From Idiomarina abyssalis (GTDB taxonomy: Bacteria; Pseudomonadota; Gammaproteobacteria; Enterobacterales; Alteromonadaceae): a DNA stretch of 64,000 bases. Each line of letters begins with the position of its first letter. Position 1 is the first letter of the stretch. The stretch lies in NCBI RefSeq assembly GCF_900116625.1, contig NZ_FPBE01000001.1, positions 930,001 to 994,000 on the forward strand, given 5' to 3'. The position numbers were made by a program, and so were the translations under genes. Below are positions 8,715 through 18,852 of the stretch, piece by piece. Below the pieces are notes generated by a model. It had not been told where the DNA came from and searched no databases. It saw only the letters and a list, made by a program, of their open reading frames with translations.

Positions 8715-10079
8715 CTAACGCCCGGGGAACATTCCCGGAGGTAACTTTCCACCCATGCCGCGCATCATTTTTTGCATGCCGCCGCCTTTCATTTTTTTCA
8801 TCATTTTCTGCATTTGGGTAAACTGCTTAAGTAATTTGTTCACGTCCTGAACCTGTGTACCTGAGCCGGCCGCTATACGGCGCTTACGAGAGCCTTTTAT
8901 AACATCCGGTCGGGTCCGCTCTTTTGGGGTCATCGAATTAATGATGGCTTCCATACGTAAGGTCATTTTATCGTCCATCTGACCTTTCATTTGTTCCGTC
9001 ATTTTACCCATGCCCGGCATTTTGGTCATTAATCCCATCATGCCACCCATTTCCCGCATTTGAACTAATTGGTCACGAAAATCCTCCAATGAGAACTGGC
9101 CTTTTTTCATGACTTTTTTAGCAACCTTCTCAGCTTTTTCTTTATCGACTTTTTGCTCAACTTCCTCAATTAAAGAAAGCATATCGCCCATGCCGAGAAT
9201 TCTGGAGGCTACACGGTCAGGATGAAACGGCTCCAGCGCATCGTTTTTCTCACCAACACCCAGGAATTTAATGGGCTTACCGGTAATATGACGAATAGAC
9301 AGGGCAGCACCACCGCGCGCATCACCGTCGGTCTTAGTCAGAATAACACCGGTTAGCGGCAGAGCTTCACTGAATGCTTTGGCCGTATTCGCCGCATCCT
9401 GACCAGTCATAGCGTCAACCACAAACAGCGTTTCAATTGGGTTGATGGCTGAGTGCAGTTGCTGAATTTCCTGCATCATGTCTTCGTCAATGGCTAAACG
9501 ACCAGCGGTATCCACTAACACTACATCAATAAACTGTTTACGAGCCTGAGCAATGGCGGCATTAGCAATATCAACCGGCTTCTGCTCTGTCGTAGAAGGG
9601 AAAAACTCAACCCCAACCTGCTCAGCAAGCGTTTCCAACTGCTTAATAGCCGCAGGACGATACACATCGGCACTGACCACCATGACTTTTTTCTTCTGGC
9701 GTTCAGTTAGATATTTGGCCAGTTTGCCCACACTGGTGGTTTTACCCGCACCTTGCAGACCCGCCATTAAAATAACGGCCGGTGGCTGAGTGTTTAACTG
9801 CAACGGAGCATTGGCCTCGCCCATTGCCGCTTCAAGCTCAGACTGAACAATTTTTACAAATACCTGACCCGGCGTGAGACTTTTGTTCACCTCGGTGCCA
9901 ACAGCCCGCTCTTTCACTTTGCCGATAAAGTCTTTGACCACAGGCAAAGCAACATCGGCTTCGAGTAAAGCCATGCGAACTTCGCGCAAGGTTTCTTTAA
10001 TATTGTCTTCGGTCAGTCGGCCCCGGCCGCCAATAGAATGCAGCGTTTGCGACAAACGTTCCGATAAATTCTCAAACAT
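8715..10079 (-). CDS. ffh: Signal recognition particle GTPase Ffh (SRP54)
   Basis: 454 aa. N domain, then G domain with GLQGAGKTT P-loop, DTAGR and TKTDGDARGG, then a methionine-rich M domain (MREMGGMMGLMTKMPGMGKM; RKRRIAAGSG; MMKKMKGGG) that binds signal peptides and 4.5S RNA. It delivers nascent inner-membrane proteins to FtsY/SecYEG. The gene is divergent from the ypjD homologue, as in E. coli. Confidence 0.98.
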   Translation of the reverse strand: MFENLSERLSQTLHSIGGRGRLTEDNIKETLREVRMALLEADVALPVVKDFIGKVKERAVGTEVNKSLTPGQVFVKIVQSELEAAMGEANAPLQLNTQPPAVILMAGLQGAGKTTSVGKLAKYLTERQKKKVMVVSADVYRPAAIKQLETLAEQVGVEFFPSTTEQKPVDIANAAIAQARKQFIDVVLVDTAGRLAIDEDMMQEIQQLHSAINPIETLFVVDAMTGQDAANTAKAFSEALPLTGVILTKTDGDARGGAALSIRHITGKPIKFLGVGEKNDALEPFHPDRVASRILGMGDMLSLIEEVEQKVDKEKAEKVAKKVMKKGQFSLEDFRDQLVQMREMGGMMGLMTKMPGMGKMTEQMKGQMDDKMTLRMEAIINSMTPKERTRPDVIKGSRKRRIAAGSGTQVQDVNKLLKQFTQMQKMMKKMKGGGMQKMMRGMGGKLPPGMFPGR

Positions 10080-10235
10080 GTCGATCGTCTCTTATATTGC
10101 GATTTCTGACGGAAATAGTAATGGGGGCAGTATATCTGATTTGCAAGAAAGTTTCGCCCCGTAAGTATTGGGTTTAACTGACTGACATCGTATACTCATG
10201 ACTACGAACAACTCAGAATCAGGAAATTCGAGCGC

Positions 10236-11033
10236 GTGATGCTCTCTTTATTGTTGCTAATCAGCTTATTGGGTTATAGTGCCAGCGCTTTTGTTATTCT
10301 GCGAAATATACTTAAAAACAAAGCGCTTCACCCAACTTACCAAATTGTACCTGCTGCCTTGGCAGTCATCGCCCATGGTTGGCTCATCCTGCTGCAACTT
10401 TCTTACGACGACTTCGATCACATTAATGTCTCGTCAAGCTTAGCTATTGTGGCCTTTTTAATAGCCACCCTGACTTTGCTAAAAAATAATCAAGCCAGTA
10501 ATTTATTTCTAAAGCCTGTTATTTATCTGTTTTCAGCCCTGACTACCGTGCTGTTAGTTTTCACTCCGGTTGACTGGGGCGCTGATATTAGTGCCGGGCA
10601 TGGGTTAGTTTTTCATATTACCTTGTCATTGGTTGCTTACGGCATTTTAGCCTTAGCCACTCTTTACGCGTTACAGACAAGTTACTTAAACCGGGTTCTT
10701 AAGAATAGAAAAGGTCATATTCTCTTAAGCAAGCTACCGCCGTTAATGACCGTCGAAAAATATTTCTTCAACCTTCTGGCTTTAGGCACCTTTGTTTTAT
10801 TTATTGCGCTTGGCTCAGGTTTTGTATTTCTGGACGATATGTTTGCACAGCAACAAGCACACAAAACTATTCTGACTAGCCTAGCCGCTCTTCTCTATTT
10901 AATTGCGGTAATTTTACATCGCGCATCGGGGTTACGTGGACGCATTATTGTTGTACTGACGGTTATTGCCAGCACTTTGCTTACACTGGGTTATTTTGGC
11001 AGTCGGTTCGTGAAAGATTTTCTCTTATCCTGA
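10236..11033 (+). CDS. ypjD: YpjD/CcsA-like inner-membrane protein
   Basis: 265 aa, mostly hydrophobic, with about eight membrane helices. It belongs to the CcmC/CcsA 'cytochrome c assembly' superfamily; the block HGLVFHITLSLVAYGILALATLYALQ matches the part that in haem-handling relatives carries the WWD/His region. The E. coli homologue YpjD also sits next to ffh and is not clearly required for cytochrome c. The start is ambiguous between GTG 10236 and the adjacent ATG 10239; the CAGGAA site at 10220 favours the GTG slightly. Confidence 0.85.
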   Translation: MMLSLLLLISLLGYSASAFVILRNILKNKALHPTYQIVPAALAVIAHGWLILLQLSYDDFDHINVSSSLAIVAFLIATLTLLKNNQASNLFLKPVIYLFSALTTVLLVFTPVDWGADISAGHGLVFHITLSLVAYGILALATLYALQTSYLNRVLKNRKGHILLSKLPPLMTVEKYFFNLLALGTFVLFIALGSGFVFLDDMFAQQQAHKTILTSLAALLYLIAVILHRASGLRGRIIVVLTVIASTLLTLGYFGSRFVKDFLLS

Positions 11034-11040
11034 ATGGTAC

Positions 11041-11068
11041 TTGACTTCATCGCTGAGAACTCTACATT
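11041..11068 (+). promoter_or_regulatory. Probable sigma-70 promoter of the yfjD homologue
   Basis: TTGACT (11041-11046), 16-base spacer, TACATT (11063-11068), located 33 bases before the start codon in the gap after ypjD. Sequence resemblance only. Confidence 0.45.
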
Positions 11069-11101
11069 GTCACATTCACAGTTTAATTAAGGAATAACGC
11101 G

Positions 11102-12400
11102 TTGGACGAGATATCGACGGGCATGTTGCTCGTGATTTTAGCCGTACTGATATTTTTATCCGCATACTTCTCTGGCTCCGAAACTGGCATGATGTCTATC
11201 AACCGGTATCGGCTGCGCCACTTAGTACAAAATAATCACCCGGGTGCCAAACGTGTCCAGTATCTGCTTGATCGTCCTGATCGGTTGATAGGCTTAATTC
11301 TCATTGGAAATAACCTGGTTAATATCGGTGCATCAGCTATTGCCACCATACTTTGTCTACGCTGGTTTGGTGACGCCGGGATCCTTATCGCAACGTTAGG
11401 TTTGACCTTAATTATTCTCATTTTCTCAGAAGTCACCCCAAAAACAATTGCCGCCCTGCACCCTGAGCGTATTTCATTCCCAAGCTCTTTTATTTTGCTG
11501 CCGTTACTAAAAGTCATGTACCCCATCGTTATTGGTATGAACTTCATCACCAATTCGTTTATGCGACTACTGGGCGTTAACCCAAAACAATCGCAAATGG
11601 CAGACGCCTTAAGTTCAGATGAGCTACGCACAGTGGTTAACGAAGCCGGAAACTTAATTCCGACTTCGCACCAGGAAATGTTGGTCAGTATTCTAGACCT
11701 TGAGAAAGTCACGGTTGAGGATGTCATGATCCCCCGCAACGAGATTGTCGGCATTGATATTAGTGACGACTGGAAATCTATTGTGAAACAGCTATCAAAC
11801 GGCCAGCACACTCGCGTTTTGCTTTACCGAAATGAAATAGACGATGCTATTGGATTCCTGCACGCCCGCGATGTTATGCGGTTAATGAGTAAAAACCAGT
11901 TTACTGCCGATAAATCCATTTTAGTCCGCGCTGCACGTGACGCTTATTTTATTCCGGAAGGAACACCTCTGAATGTTCAGCTACTAAAGTTTCAACGACG
12001 TAAAGAGCGTATTGGCCTGGTTGTTGACGAATACGGCGACATTCAGGGTCTGGTGACTTTGGAAGATATCCTTGAAGAAATTGTCGGTGATTTCACTACG
12101 TCCATGGCGCCGGCTCCCAGTGAATCCGTTACTCTGGAAAGCGATGGCAGTTTCTTAGTGGACGGTTCCGCTAACTTACGCGAGCTAAACAAAGAAATGA
12201 ATTGGGACTTTCCAATAGATGGGCCTAAAACCTTAAGTGGTCTGATTATTGAACAGTTTGGTGATATCCCTGATTCCAGATTGTCGCTACGCCTAGGCGG
12301 TTATCCGGTAGAGCTCATCGAAATTGGCGACACTATGATTAAACAAGTCAGAGTTTTGCCTAAGCTTTACCGAAAACCAGATGTTCAATCTAATGATTAA
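11102..12400 (+). CDS. yfjD: HlyC/CorC (YfjD) family membrane protein with CBS pair
   Basis: 432 aa. DUF21/CNNM transmembrane domain (YFSGSETGMMSINRYRLRHL, LIGNNLVNIGASAIAT) in residues 1-180, two CBS domains (about 205-330) and a C-terminal CorC/HlyC domain. The family is tied to magnesium/cobalt efflux or homeostasis. The start is TTG at 11102, supported by AAGGA 8 bases upstream and by an N-terminus (MDEIST..) that aligns with the E. coli YfjD start as I remember it. It overlaps the convergent lipoprotein gene by 4 bases at the stop codons. Confidence 0.9.
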   Translation: MDEISTGMLLVILAVLIFLSAYFSGSETGMMSINRYRLRHLVQNNHPGAKRVQYLLDRPDRLIGLILIGNNLVNIGASAIATILCLRWFGDAGILIATLGLTLIILIFSEVTPKTIAALHPERISFPSSFILLPLLKVMYPIVIGMNFITNSFMRLLGVNPKQSQMADALSSDELRTVVNEAGNLIPTSHQEMLVSILDLEKVTVEDVMIPRNEIVGIDISDDWKSIVKQLSNGQHTRVLLYRNEIDDAIGFLHARDVMRLMSKNQFTADKSILVRAARDAYFIPEGTPLNVQLLKFQRRKERIGLVVDEYGDIQGLVTLEDILEEIVGDFTTSMAPAPSESVTLESDGSFLVDGSANLRELNKEMNWDFPIDGPKTLSGLIIEQFGDIPDSRLSLRLGGYPVELIEIGDTMIKQVRVLPKLYRKPDVQSND

Positions 12401-13035
12401 CCAAAGAACAATCGCCACAGCCAACCGCGTTTTAAATCTTCTTCGCATTTATTCAATTGTGCGGCATAGGTCATAGAGCGGCTTTTCACTACCCTGGATA
12501 CTTTAACCAGCCAGGGTTTCTTCAAATAAGATTTTCTCTGATACCCACCCCAACCTTCATGGTAATTAAGGTATTGCCCGTAAGCATCCCATTTTGAGAC
12601 CCCGTTAATTTTGTGCGTTTTGGAAATAAACCAACCCATGAAATCAATAGCGTCTTCAAAGTCGTCACGACTGGCCCAACCATTACCGGTTTCCCGTTGA
12701 TAATCTTCCCAGGTCATGGTTTTAGCTTGTGAATAGCCGTAAGCTGAACTGACTCTTCCCCAGGGAATGAAGCCCAGCAGGTAGTCTCTTGGAGGCAGAG
12801 CATTATGCTTAAATGAGCTTTCCTGATACATCATTGCCATTGGCACATGAATGGGGACTCCCCAACGCTCACGTGCATCGGCAGCGGCGTGATACCAGTC
12901 TCGGTGCTCTTCAAAAATATGGCAGACATTTTCCGGGTTCGCCGGTGGAGGTGTCGCGCAGCCGCTAAGTGTCACGATGAACAGCGCACTGGTTAACAGT
13001 TTCGGCTGAATAGGAAAAAAATATTTTATTGCCAT
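12397..13035 (-). CDS. Transglycosylase-like lipoprotein
   Basis: 212 aa with a lipobox (LSGC, Cys about residue 26), so it should be a membrane-anchored lipoprotein. The body carries an SLT-like core: MMYQESSF (likely catalytic Glu), AYGYSQAKTMTWEDY and YLNYHEGWGGY. That pattern fits a lytic transglycosylase of the lysozyme fold acting on peptidoglycan; activity is inferred. It is monocistronic and its 3' end overlaps the convergent yfjD gene. Confidence 0.75.
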   Translation of the reverse strand: MAIKYFFPIQPKLLTSALFIVTLSGCATPPPANPENVCHIFEEHRDWYHAAADARERWGVPIHVPMAMMYQESSFKHNALPPRDYLLGFIPWGRVSSAYGYSQAKTMTWEDYQRETGNGWASRDDFEDAIDFMGWFISKTHKINGVSKWDAYGQYLNYHEGWGGYQRKSYLKKPWLVKVSRVVKSRSMTYAAQLNKCEEDLKRGWLWRLFFG

Positions 13036-13100
13036 TGAACTTTATTCACTCATTAAACTCTTAGTAATTGAATACAGGTTGTAACTGAGAAAATGCATTC

Positions 13101-13155
13101 ATGTTCATCCCTGAACGTTTTGTTTAACGCAGTCCTTTTGGGCTGCGTTTTTTTA
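13101..13155 (+). ncRNA. Candidate small RNA end: two hairpins plus a plus-strand terminator
   Basis: A 7-bp hairpin (13101-13107/13112-13118, loop TCCC) is followed by a 10-bp stem (13126-13135/13140-13149, loop TTTT) and a run of T to 13154. The T tract is only on the plus strand; on the minus strand, which carries both flanking genes, the stem is followed by AAACAAAACG. No plus-strand gene precedes it, since the convergent yfjD stops 700 bases earlier on the other side of the lipoprotein gene. Either it is the end of an unannotated plus-strand RNA or a terminator for antisense transcription. The 5' end is unknown and I see no convincing promoter. Confidence 0.4.
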
Positions 13156-13161
13156 TGTCTT

Positions 13162-14775
13162 TCAGTTAGATACCTGACCAGACTTTGCAGCCTGACTGAA
13201 ATAATTTGCCAGAAAGGTATCAAAGTCAACTTTATTGTCTTGTTTGTAACGGTCTGCAAAAGCTTGTTCCGACTCTTGCGCCCATTTAGTAAAGTCACTC
13301 TGCACGTAATAACTTAGTGACTCATTATTAAACTGCTCACGGTACTGCTTAGCCAGTTGCATGCCTAAACTGCTGTTGTCTCTATTCTGTTCTTTAAGCA
13401 GCCCTAAAATTTGTCCTGAAAGTGTTCGTTCCGGATTCAAAACCCACTCGTAAAGATCAGCTAAATGGTTTTGGTAGCGTTTCTCTCCCGAACTATCATC
13501 TAAAGCTTTTGCCAACGGAGTAAAATCAGCAAACAGCTCTTCTAACCAGTCTGCCATTAAACGGTCAATACCATTTTGTTGCAAACTCAGGCGCGGATCC
13601 CGACCCTGCATAACCACTTTGGTAAAGTTTTTATCGGCTTGTTGCTGTTGTTCCCAGCTCATGTCTTCACTTGGTTGCAACAAACAGTACAGCAACATCA
13701 AATCAAGAAAATGCATTTGCTGAGCGGTAATACCAACATCGCTAAACGGATTTACATCCAGAGCTCTGATTTCAACATATTCTACACCGCCTCGCTCAAG
13801 AGCCTGACTTGGTGTTTCGCCGTCATGCGCGGTTTGTTTAGGGCGGATAGGTGAGTAAAACTCATTTTCTATCTGCAAAATATTATCGTTAAGTTGACGG
13901 TAGTCGTCGCCTACTTTTACACCAATTTTCGAAAACTGCTGAGACGGCGTTGTAATGGCTTTACGTAACCCTGAAACATATTCCTGCAGAGAGTTGTAGG
14001 TTATCTTGAGCGTTGCCTGTTCTTTGTTGGTATAACCCAAGTCACTCATTCGTAATGACGTACCATAAGGAAGATAGACTGTTCCTTTACCAACGGTATC
14101 GAAATTCCACTGGTTCAGTATTTCCTCATTATTGGTCTGGCAGAAAAACGACTTACACAAAGCCGGAGACGCTCCAAACAAATAAGGAATAACCCAGGCT
14201 ATGCGCTTGAAGTTACGAATCAGTGCAAAATATTGATTAGTGCGAAAATCCTGGCTATTGCTAACGCCTTCAATCGCAGCCAGCTCTTCCCACATTTCAT
14301 CGGAAACCGAGAAATTGTAGTGCACACCGGCAATGACTTGCATAGTGGCGCCATAACGATAGGTTAAACCGCGGCGATAAAGACTTTTCATTCGCCCGGA
14401 GTGAGAGTCACCATACTTAGCAATACGGATATCCTCGTCAGATCCGATATAACAAGGCATGCTCATTGGCCATAACAGCTCATCACCAATGGCTTTATAA
14501 GTTACCCGGTGAATATCACGAAGCTGCTCCAGTGTGGTTTCAATATTACTTGCCACTGGGGTAATAAACTCAAGCAGATTCTCTGAATAATCGGTCGTAA
14601 TTGTTGGGTGAGTCAGGGTTTTTCCTAACTCCTGCGGGTGATCGCCTGGCGCCAGCGTTCCATTTTCTTTTATGCGCAAAGCTTCTCGCTCAATACCACG
14701 CCCGATGCCCTGCCAGACTGCTGTTTTACCCGATTGCTTAAGCTTTTCGATAACTGCTTGAAATGTTGCTTGCAA
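13162..14775 (-). CDS. gshA: Glutamate-cysteine ligase
   Basis: 537 aa, the proteobacterial GshA type (GRGIEREALRIKENG near the N-terminus, TDYSENLLEFITP, YEIRALDVNPFSDVGI-like block). It joins glutamate and cysteine using ATP, the first step of glutathione synthesis, which links functionally to the glutathione-dependent formaldehyde dehydrogenase at the right edge of the window. The start codon is TTG at 14775; GGAG lies 7 bases upstream and no ATG is available nearby. It is slightly longer than the 518-aa E. coli enzyme. Confidence 0.97.
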   Translation of the reverse strand: MQATFQAVIEKLKQSGKTAVWQGIGRGIEREALRIKENGTLAPGDHPQELGKTLTHPTITTDYSENLLEFITPVASNIETTLEQLRDIHRVTYKAIGDELLWPMSMPCYIGSDEDIRIAKYGDSHSGRMKSLYRRGLTYRYGATMQVIAGVHYNFSVSDEMWEELAAIEGVSNSQDFRTNQYFALIRNFKRIAWVIPYLFGASPALCKSFFCQTNNEEILNQWNFDTVGKGTVYLPYGTSLRMSDLGYTNKEQATLKITYNSLQEYVSGLRKAITTPSQQFSKIGVKVGDDYRQLNDNILQIENEFYSPIRPKQTAHDGETPSQALERGGVEYVEIRALDVNPFSDVGITAQQMHFLDLMLLYCLLQPSEDMSWEQQQQADKNFTKVVMQGRDPRLSLQQNGIDRLMADWLEELFADFTPLAKALDDSSGEKRYQNHLADLYEWVLNPERTLSGQILGLLKEQNRDNSSLGMQLAKQYREQFNNESLSYYVQSDFTKWAQESEQAFADRYKQDNKVDFDTFLANYFSQAAKSGQVSN

Positions 14776-14943
14776 AAGACAACTCCATTCACTGAGGCGG
14801 ATAGTTTTCTGCCGATTAGCTTACTGGTAATTCGCTCAAAGGTCTATGTTTGTCACTGTTAATTTGCGTTCATACCTTGGCGATTCAGGCTCAACGTGGC
14901 AGACTACATGCCGATTATATAACCACTCGGTTACGGATTAACC

Positions 14944-17544
14944 ATGAACTCATTCTGGACGTTTTTACAACTAATTTTTGTCATCCTTCAGGTAACCAGT
15001 CTGGCGTTGTACGCACTATTGCCTGCACCCTGGAGCGACACAGTATTAGTCGCAATGATATTGTTCAGTTTGATTATCGGTGTCGTTATTTGGTGGTGGT
15101 CGAGACGTAATGCTCTGACCGCACCTTTTCGCCAACCCTTTCTGTCGTCCGACTCACTGCAACTATTTGAGCAAGTATTTAATGACCTGCCAACACGAGT
15201 TTACTGGCGCGATCCTCAACTTAAACTGCTGGGCGGAAACCGCGCTTTTGCCAACGATTTTGGCGTTGCACCGGAGTCTTTGACTGGTAAGTCAGATGCC
15301 GAAATTGAATCACTTGCTGCTAATGACGTTTTACTGGAAAGAGATAAAAAGACATTTAGCCAGAAAGCCCCTTCTGTCAATGCAGAAATAGAACTAAAAG
15401 TTGACAATAAGAGCCAATGGGTAGAGCACTCGAGCGTTCCTCTTTACGATGATGACCATAACATTATTGGTATCCTTGGCAGCTACTACGATATTTCTGG
15501 TATTAAGTCTGTTGCTGAGGAGATGGAGAAAGCAAAAGAAACAGCTGAACGCGCAAACCAGTCAAAAGGCGAGTTTCTGGCTAACATGAGCCATGAAATT
15601 CGTACTCCAATTAACGCAATTGTGGGTATGGCAAACCTTTGTCTAAAAACAGAACTGAATCAAAAACAGAAACGCTATATAAAGGTCATCGATTCCTCGT
15701 CGCAGGCACTTCTCGGTGTCATCAACGACATTCTGGACTTTTCAAAAATTGACGCCGGCAAACTAACCGTTGAGCGAATTCCTTTTGATTTACAGGACGT
15801 ACTAACCTCTCTTGCAGACATGTTTGCCTACCGGGCCTATGATAAAGATCTTGAATTCATCATTAATTTGCCGGCCAATATACCCACCCGCCTGATAGGC
15901 GATCCGCTGCGGTTGAATCAGGTTTTGGTTAACCTCATCAGCAACGCCATTAAGTTCACTGAAGACGGCGAAATTAATGTAGCGGTTAACTTGCTGGATA
16001 GCTCAAAAGACAATGTTCTGTTGCGTATTTCCGTCACCGACACCGGTATCGGTATGGATGAAGAGCAGCGAGCCAACCTGTTTAAAGCTTTTACTCAGGC
16101 CGATACCTCGACAACCCGAAAATATGGCGGAACGGGCCTTGGGCTGGCTATTTCCCGTCGCCTTATATTGCTTATGGGTGGCGATATCGGTGTCACCAGT
16201 GCGGCTGGGCAAGGCTCAACTTTTTACATAGAAGTGGAGCTCCCCCTACAGAAAGAACAAGACAACAGCCACCATCAATATCTTCTGCAAAAGCTCAGCG
16301 GCGTACGTATTCTTGCCATTGATGACAACTTAAGTACTCGTGAAATGTTGTATGAAATGCTGCGCAGTTACCAGGTTGATGTAAAAGTTTGTCGCACTGC
16401 AGAACAGGCGTTGCAAGTTTTCCAGCAGTCCGTAGAAGAGGACAACCCTTATCAATTAGTATTAGTTGACTGGCGTCTCCCCGGCATGGATGGTCTTGAA
16501 TTTTGCCAGACAATAACAGAACGTTACGCAGACGATGTTCGTCCTAAACTGACTCTGGCAACGGGTTACTATGCCGAAGAGTTATCGGAAAAGGCCAAAC
16601 AAGCGGGAGTCAATGACATCATTTCAAAGCCTTTTACCGCGTCAACTTTGGGTAGGAGTCTGGCTTCGACGTTATTCCAACGTGAACTCCCTGATGAAAG
16701 CGATGCAGAGAGCGGCGACGGTATCCCGGAGAGTATTCTGCGGGCCCCCATTTTGGTGGTAGAAGACAATGAAATTAATCAACAAGTCGCCAGAGAAATT
16801 CTTACAAGCCATAAGTTCAAAGTGGATATCGTAGAAAATGGGCAATTAGCCGTAGAGGCCGTTCACAACAAAAATTATTCTTTGGTTCTAATGGATATTC
16901 AGATGCCTGTCATGGATGGGCTTAAAGCAGCCCGGACCATACGTGCGGACTTTAACTATCAGCAGCTTCCTATCCTGGCAATGACCGCCAACGCAATGAG
17001 TGGTGATGAAGAGCGATCATTAGCCGCTGGCATGCAGGGGCACATTGCCAAGCCTATTGATGAGCAGCAGTTGATTAAAGCCATTATTAAATGGGCTGTT
17101 CCCGGCGACTACACGAATAATCAGCAGCCAGAAGTGCCTGCCGCTACTGAAGAGGATGAACCGGCTAAGCCACCCGTTCGTATACCACAGGTGAAAGGTA
17201 TTGAATTTGAGGCCGCATTAAAACGGTTACAGTATAACGTAGAGCTTTACCTTAAGCTGGTTGAGCAGCTTTATGAAACGTACCAGGGCAGCGCAACCAA
17301 GGTCTCTGATTTTATCACCCGGGGTCAGCACGACAGCGCTCGTCGTTACTTTCATTCGTTAAAAGGCGCAGCGGCTAACCTTGGATTTACACAATTACAA
17401 AATAAAGCGGCTGATTTAGAGCAGTTTATGGCCGAAGGCAATATCGATAAAGTTGCCGACCAGATTACAGAACTGGAAAAGCGTTTACGTTATGCCCATC
17501 AGGCAGCAGTTGATTTAGAAGCCATTCAGCAACATCAGTCTTAA
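14944..17544 (+). CDS. Hybrid sensor histidine kinase (PAS-HisKA-HATPase-REC-REC-Hpt)
   Basis: 866 aa. Two membrane helices (about 7-27 and 32-51) with almost no periplasmic loop, a PAS domain (about 68-190), HisKA with His217 (NMSHEIRTP), HATPase (about 318-435; [10 protein letters not shown]), receiver 1 (455-575; Asp509), receiver 2 (602-715; Asp651) and an Hpt domain with His804 ([13 protein letters not shown]). It is therefore a complete four-step phosphorelay minus the final regulator. It resembles BarA-type kinases, but it has PAS instead of a periplasmic sensor/HAMP and an extra receiver, so I do not assign barA. The cytoplasmic or membrane signal is unknown. Confidence 0.92.
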   Translation: MNSFWTFLQLIFVILQVTSLALYALLPAPWSDTVLVAMILFSLIIGVVIWWWSRRNALTAPFRQPFLSSDSLQLFEQVFNDLPTRVYWRDPQLKLLGGNRAFANDFGVAPESLTGKSDAEIESLAANDVLLERDKKTFSQKAPSVNAEIELKVDNKSQWVEHSSVPLYDDDHNIIGILGSYYDISGIKSVAEEMEKAKETAERANQSKGEFLANMSHEIRTPINAIVGMANLCLKTELNQKQKRYIKVIDSSSQALLGVINDILDFSKIDAGKLTVERIPFDLQDVLTSLADMFAYRAYDKDLEFIINLPANIPTRLIGDPLRLNQVLVNLISNAIKFTEDGEINVAVNLLDSSKDNVLLRISVTDTGIGMDEEQRANLFKAFTQADTSTTRKYGGTGLGLAISRRLILLMGGDIGVTSAAGQGSTFYIEVELPLQKEQDNSHHQYLLQKLSGVRILAIDDNLSTREMLYEMLRSYQVDVKVCRTAEQALQVFQQSVEEDNPYQLVLVDWRLPGMDGLEFCQTITERYADDVRPKLTLATGYYAEELSEKAKQAGVNDIISKPFTASTLGRSLASTLFQRELPDESDAESGDGIPESILRAPILVVEDNEINQQVAREILTSHKFKVDIVENGQLAVEAVHNKNYSLVLMDIQMPVMDGLKAARTIRADFNYQQLPILAMTANAMSGDEERSLAAGMQGHIAKPIDEQQLIKAIIKWAVPGDYTNNQQPEVPAATEEDEPAKPPVRIPQVKGIEFEAALKRLQYNVELYLKLVEQLYETYQGSATKVSDFITRGQHDSARRYFHSLKGAAANLGFTQLQNKAADLEQFMAEGNIDKVADQITELEKRLRYAHQAAVDLEAIQQHQS

Positions 17545-17553
17545 GGACTTGCC

Positions 17554-17727
17554 ATGACAAGATACTTTTTTATTATTCCGTTATTACTGAGTCTGCTTTG
17601 GTTGCTGTATTTGCGCGCTAATGGCTGGAGTATCAAACAAGGTTATAAAGGCTTTGTATATATTGCAGTAATAAGCGCTGTCATCGCCGCTTTTTACACG
17701 GCGATGATGTTTCTTACCGGACGTTAA
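17554..17727 (+). CDS. Small two-helix membrane protein, 57 aa
   Basis: ATG at 17554 with AAGGA 6 bases upstream, starting 9 bases after the kinase stop. It reads [20 protein letters not shown], then a short Lys-containing loop ([13 protein letters not shown]), then a second helix ([20 protein letters not shown]) ending LTGR. Two membrane segments in a hairpin. No family recognised. Its stop overlaps the stop of the convergent oadB by 4 bases. The strong ribosome site and position suggest co-expression with the histidine kinase; a role as kinase accessory protein is speculation. Confidence 0.7.
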   Translation: MTRYFFIIPLLLSLLWLLYLRANGWSIKQGYKGFVYIAVISAVIAAFYTAMMFLTGR

Positions 17728-18851
17728 ACCAATGCCAGTAAAACGCCCGCAGCTACTGCTGAACCTAATACTCCGGCTACGTTAGGGCCCATAGCATGCA
17801 TCAGCAAGAAGTTTTGCTGGTTTGCCTGTAACCCAACTTTATTCACCACCCGGGCCGCCATAGGAACGGCTGAAACCCCTGCGGCTCCAATTAACGGATT
17901 AATCGGGTCTTTACTCAGTTTGCCCATCAGCTTCGCCATTAAGATGCCACTGGCGGTTCCAATGGAAAATGCCACCGCACCTAATACCAAGATGCCCAGC
18001 GTTTGGAAACTGAGAAATTGATCTGCCTGCAATTTAGAGCCAACAGCCAAACCAAGGAAGATGGTCACAATGTTAATCAGCTCGTTCTGAGTGGTTTTTG
18101 TTAAACGCTCAACCACACCCGATTCACGCATCAGATTTCCGAGACAGAACATGCCAACCAAAGGCGTTGCTGAAGGTAAAAACAACAACGTCAGGCCCAT
18201 AGCTATTAGCGGGAAGAAAAGCTTTTCACGACGAGCTACCGGGCGCAGTTGCTCCATTTTAATCTCACGCTCAGCTTGAGTGGTTAGCAACTTCATTATC
18301 GGGGGCTGGATAATAGGTACCAATGCCATATACGAATACGCCGCGACAGCAATTGCCCCCAATAAATCAGGTGCCAGCTTTGATGCCAGGAAAATCGCTG
18401 TTGGCCCGTCAGCCCCACCAATTATAGAAATTGCAGCAGCATCCGACATCGAAAACTCAATGCCCGGAATCCCGTTCAGGGCAATAGCTCCAAATAAGGT
18501 TGCAAAAATACCGAACTGAGCGGCACCACCCAAAAACAGCATTTTGGGGTTTGCCAATAACGGCCCGAAGTCAGTTAATGCGCCAACCCCCATGAAAATA
18601 AGCAACGGGAACATACCCGTATCGATGCCAACACTATAAACGTAATAGAGAACACCACCCGGCTCTGTGAAACCGCCTAAAGGAATGTTTGCCAGAATTG
18701 CACCAAAACCTATTGGCAGCAGCAATAACGGCTCAAACTTCTTTGAAATGGCCAGGTACAGCAACACACCACCAACAACAATCATACTGAGTTGGCCGAA
18801 CGTCATTGCGGCAATGCCAGTGGTTTCCCATAATATCTGCAGCTTATCCAT
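17724..18851 (-). CDS. oadB: Oxaloacetate decarboxylase, sodium-pumping beta subunit
   Basis: 375 aa integral membrane protein with about ten helices. It has the family block [12 protein letters not shown], whose Asp lies in the Na+-translocation path, and the C-terminal [15 protein letters not shown] block. It decarboxylates the carboxybiotin delivered by the alpha subunit and couples this to Na+ export. One base separates it from oadA. A sodium pump fits a marine or halophilic lifestyle. Confidence 0.96.
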   Translation of the reverse strand: MDKLQILWETTGIAAMTFGQLSMIVVGGVLLYLAISKKFEPLLLLPIGFGAILANIPLGGFTEPGGVLYYVYSVGIDTGMFPLLIFMGVGALTDFGPLLANPKMLFLGGAAQFGIFATLFGAIALNGIPGIEFSMSDAAAISIIGGADGPTAIFLASKLAPDLLGAIAVAAYSYMALVPIIQPPIMKLLTTQAEREIKMEQLRPVARREKLFFPLIAMGLTLLFLPSATPLVGMFCLGNLMRESGVVERLTKTTQNELINIVTIFLGLAVGSKLQADQFLSFQTLGILVLGAVAFSIGTASGILMAKLMGKLSKDPINPLIGAAGVSAVPMAARVVNKVGLQANQQNFLLMHAMGPNVAGVLGSAVAAGVLLALV

Positions 18852-18852
18852 A

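Noticed and set aside
13093-13317. 74-codon plus-strand frame running into gshA
   Set aside because: Mostly antisense to gshA, no ribosome site, and the terminator hairpin lies inside it. I keep the hairpins as an RNA candidate instead.
14944-17544. Assignment as barA
   Set aside because: Domain order differs (PAS input, two receivers), and no uvrY/gacA partner is visible, so a specific symbol is not justified.
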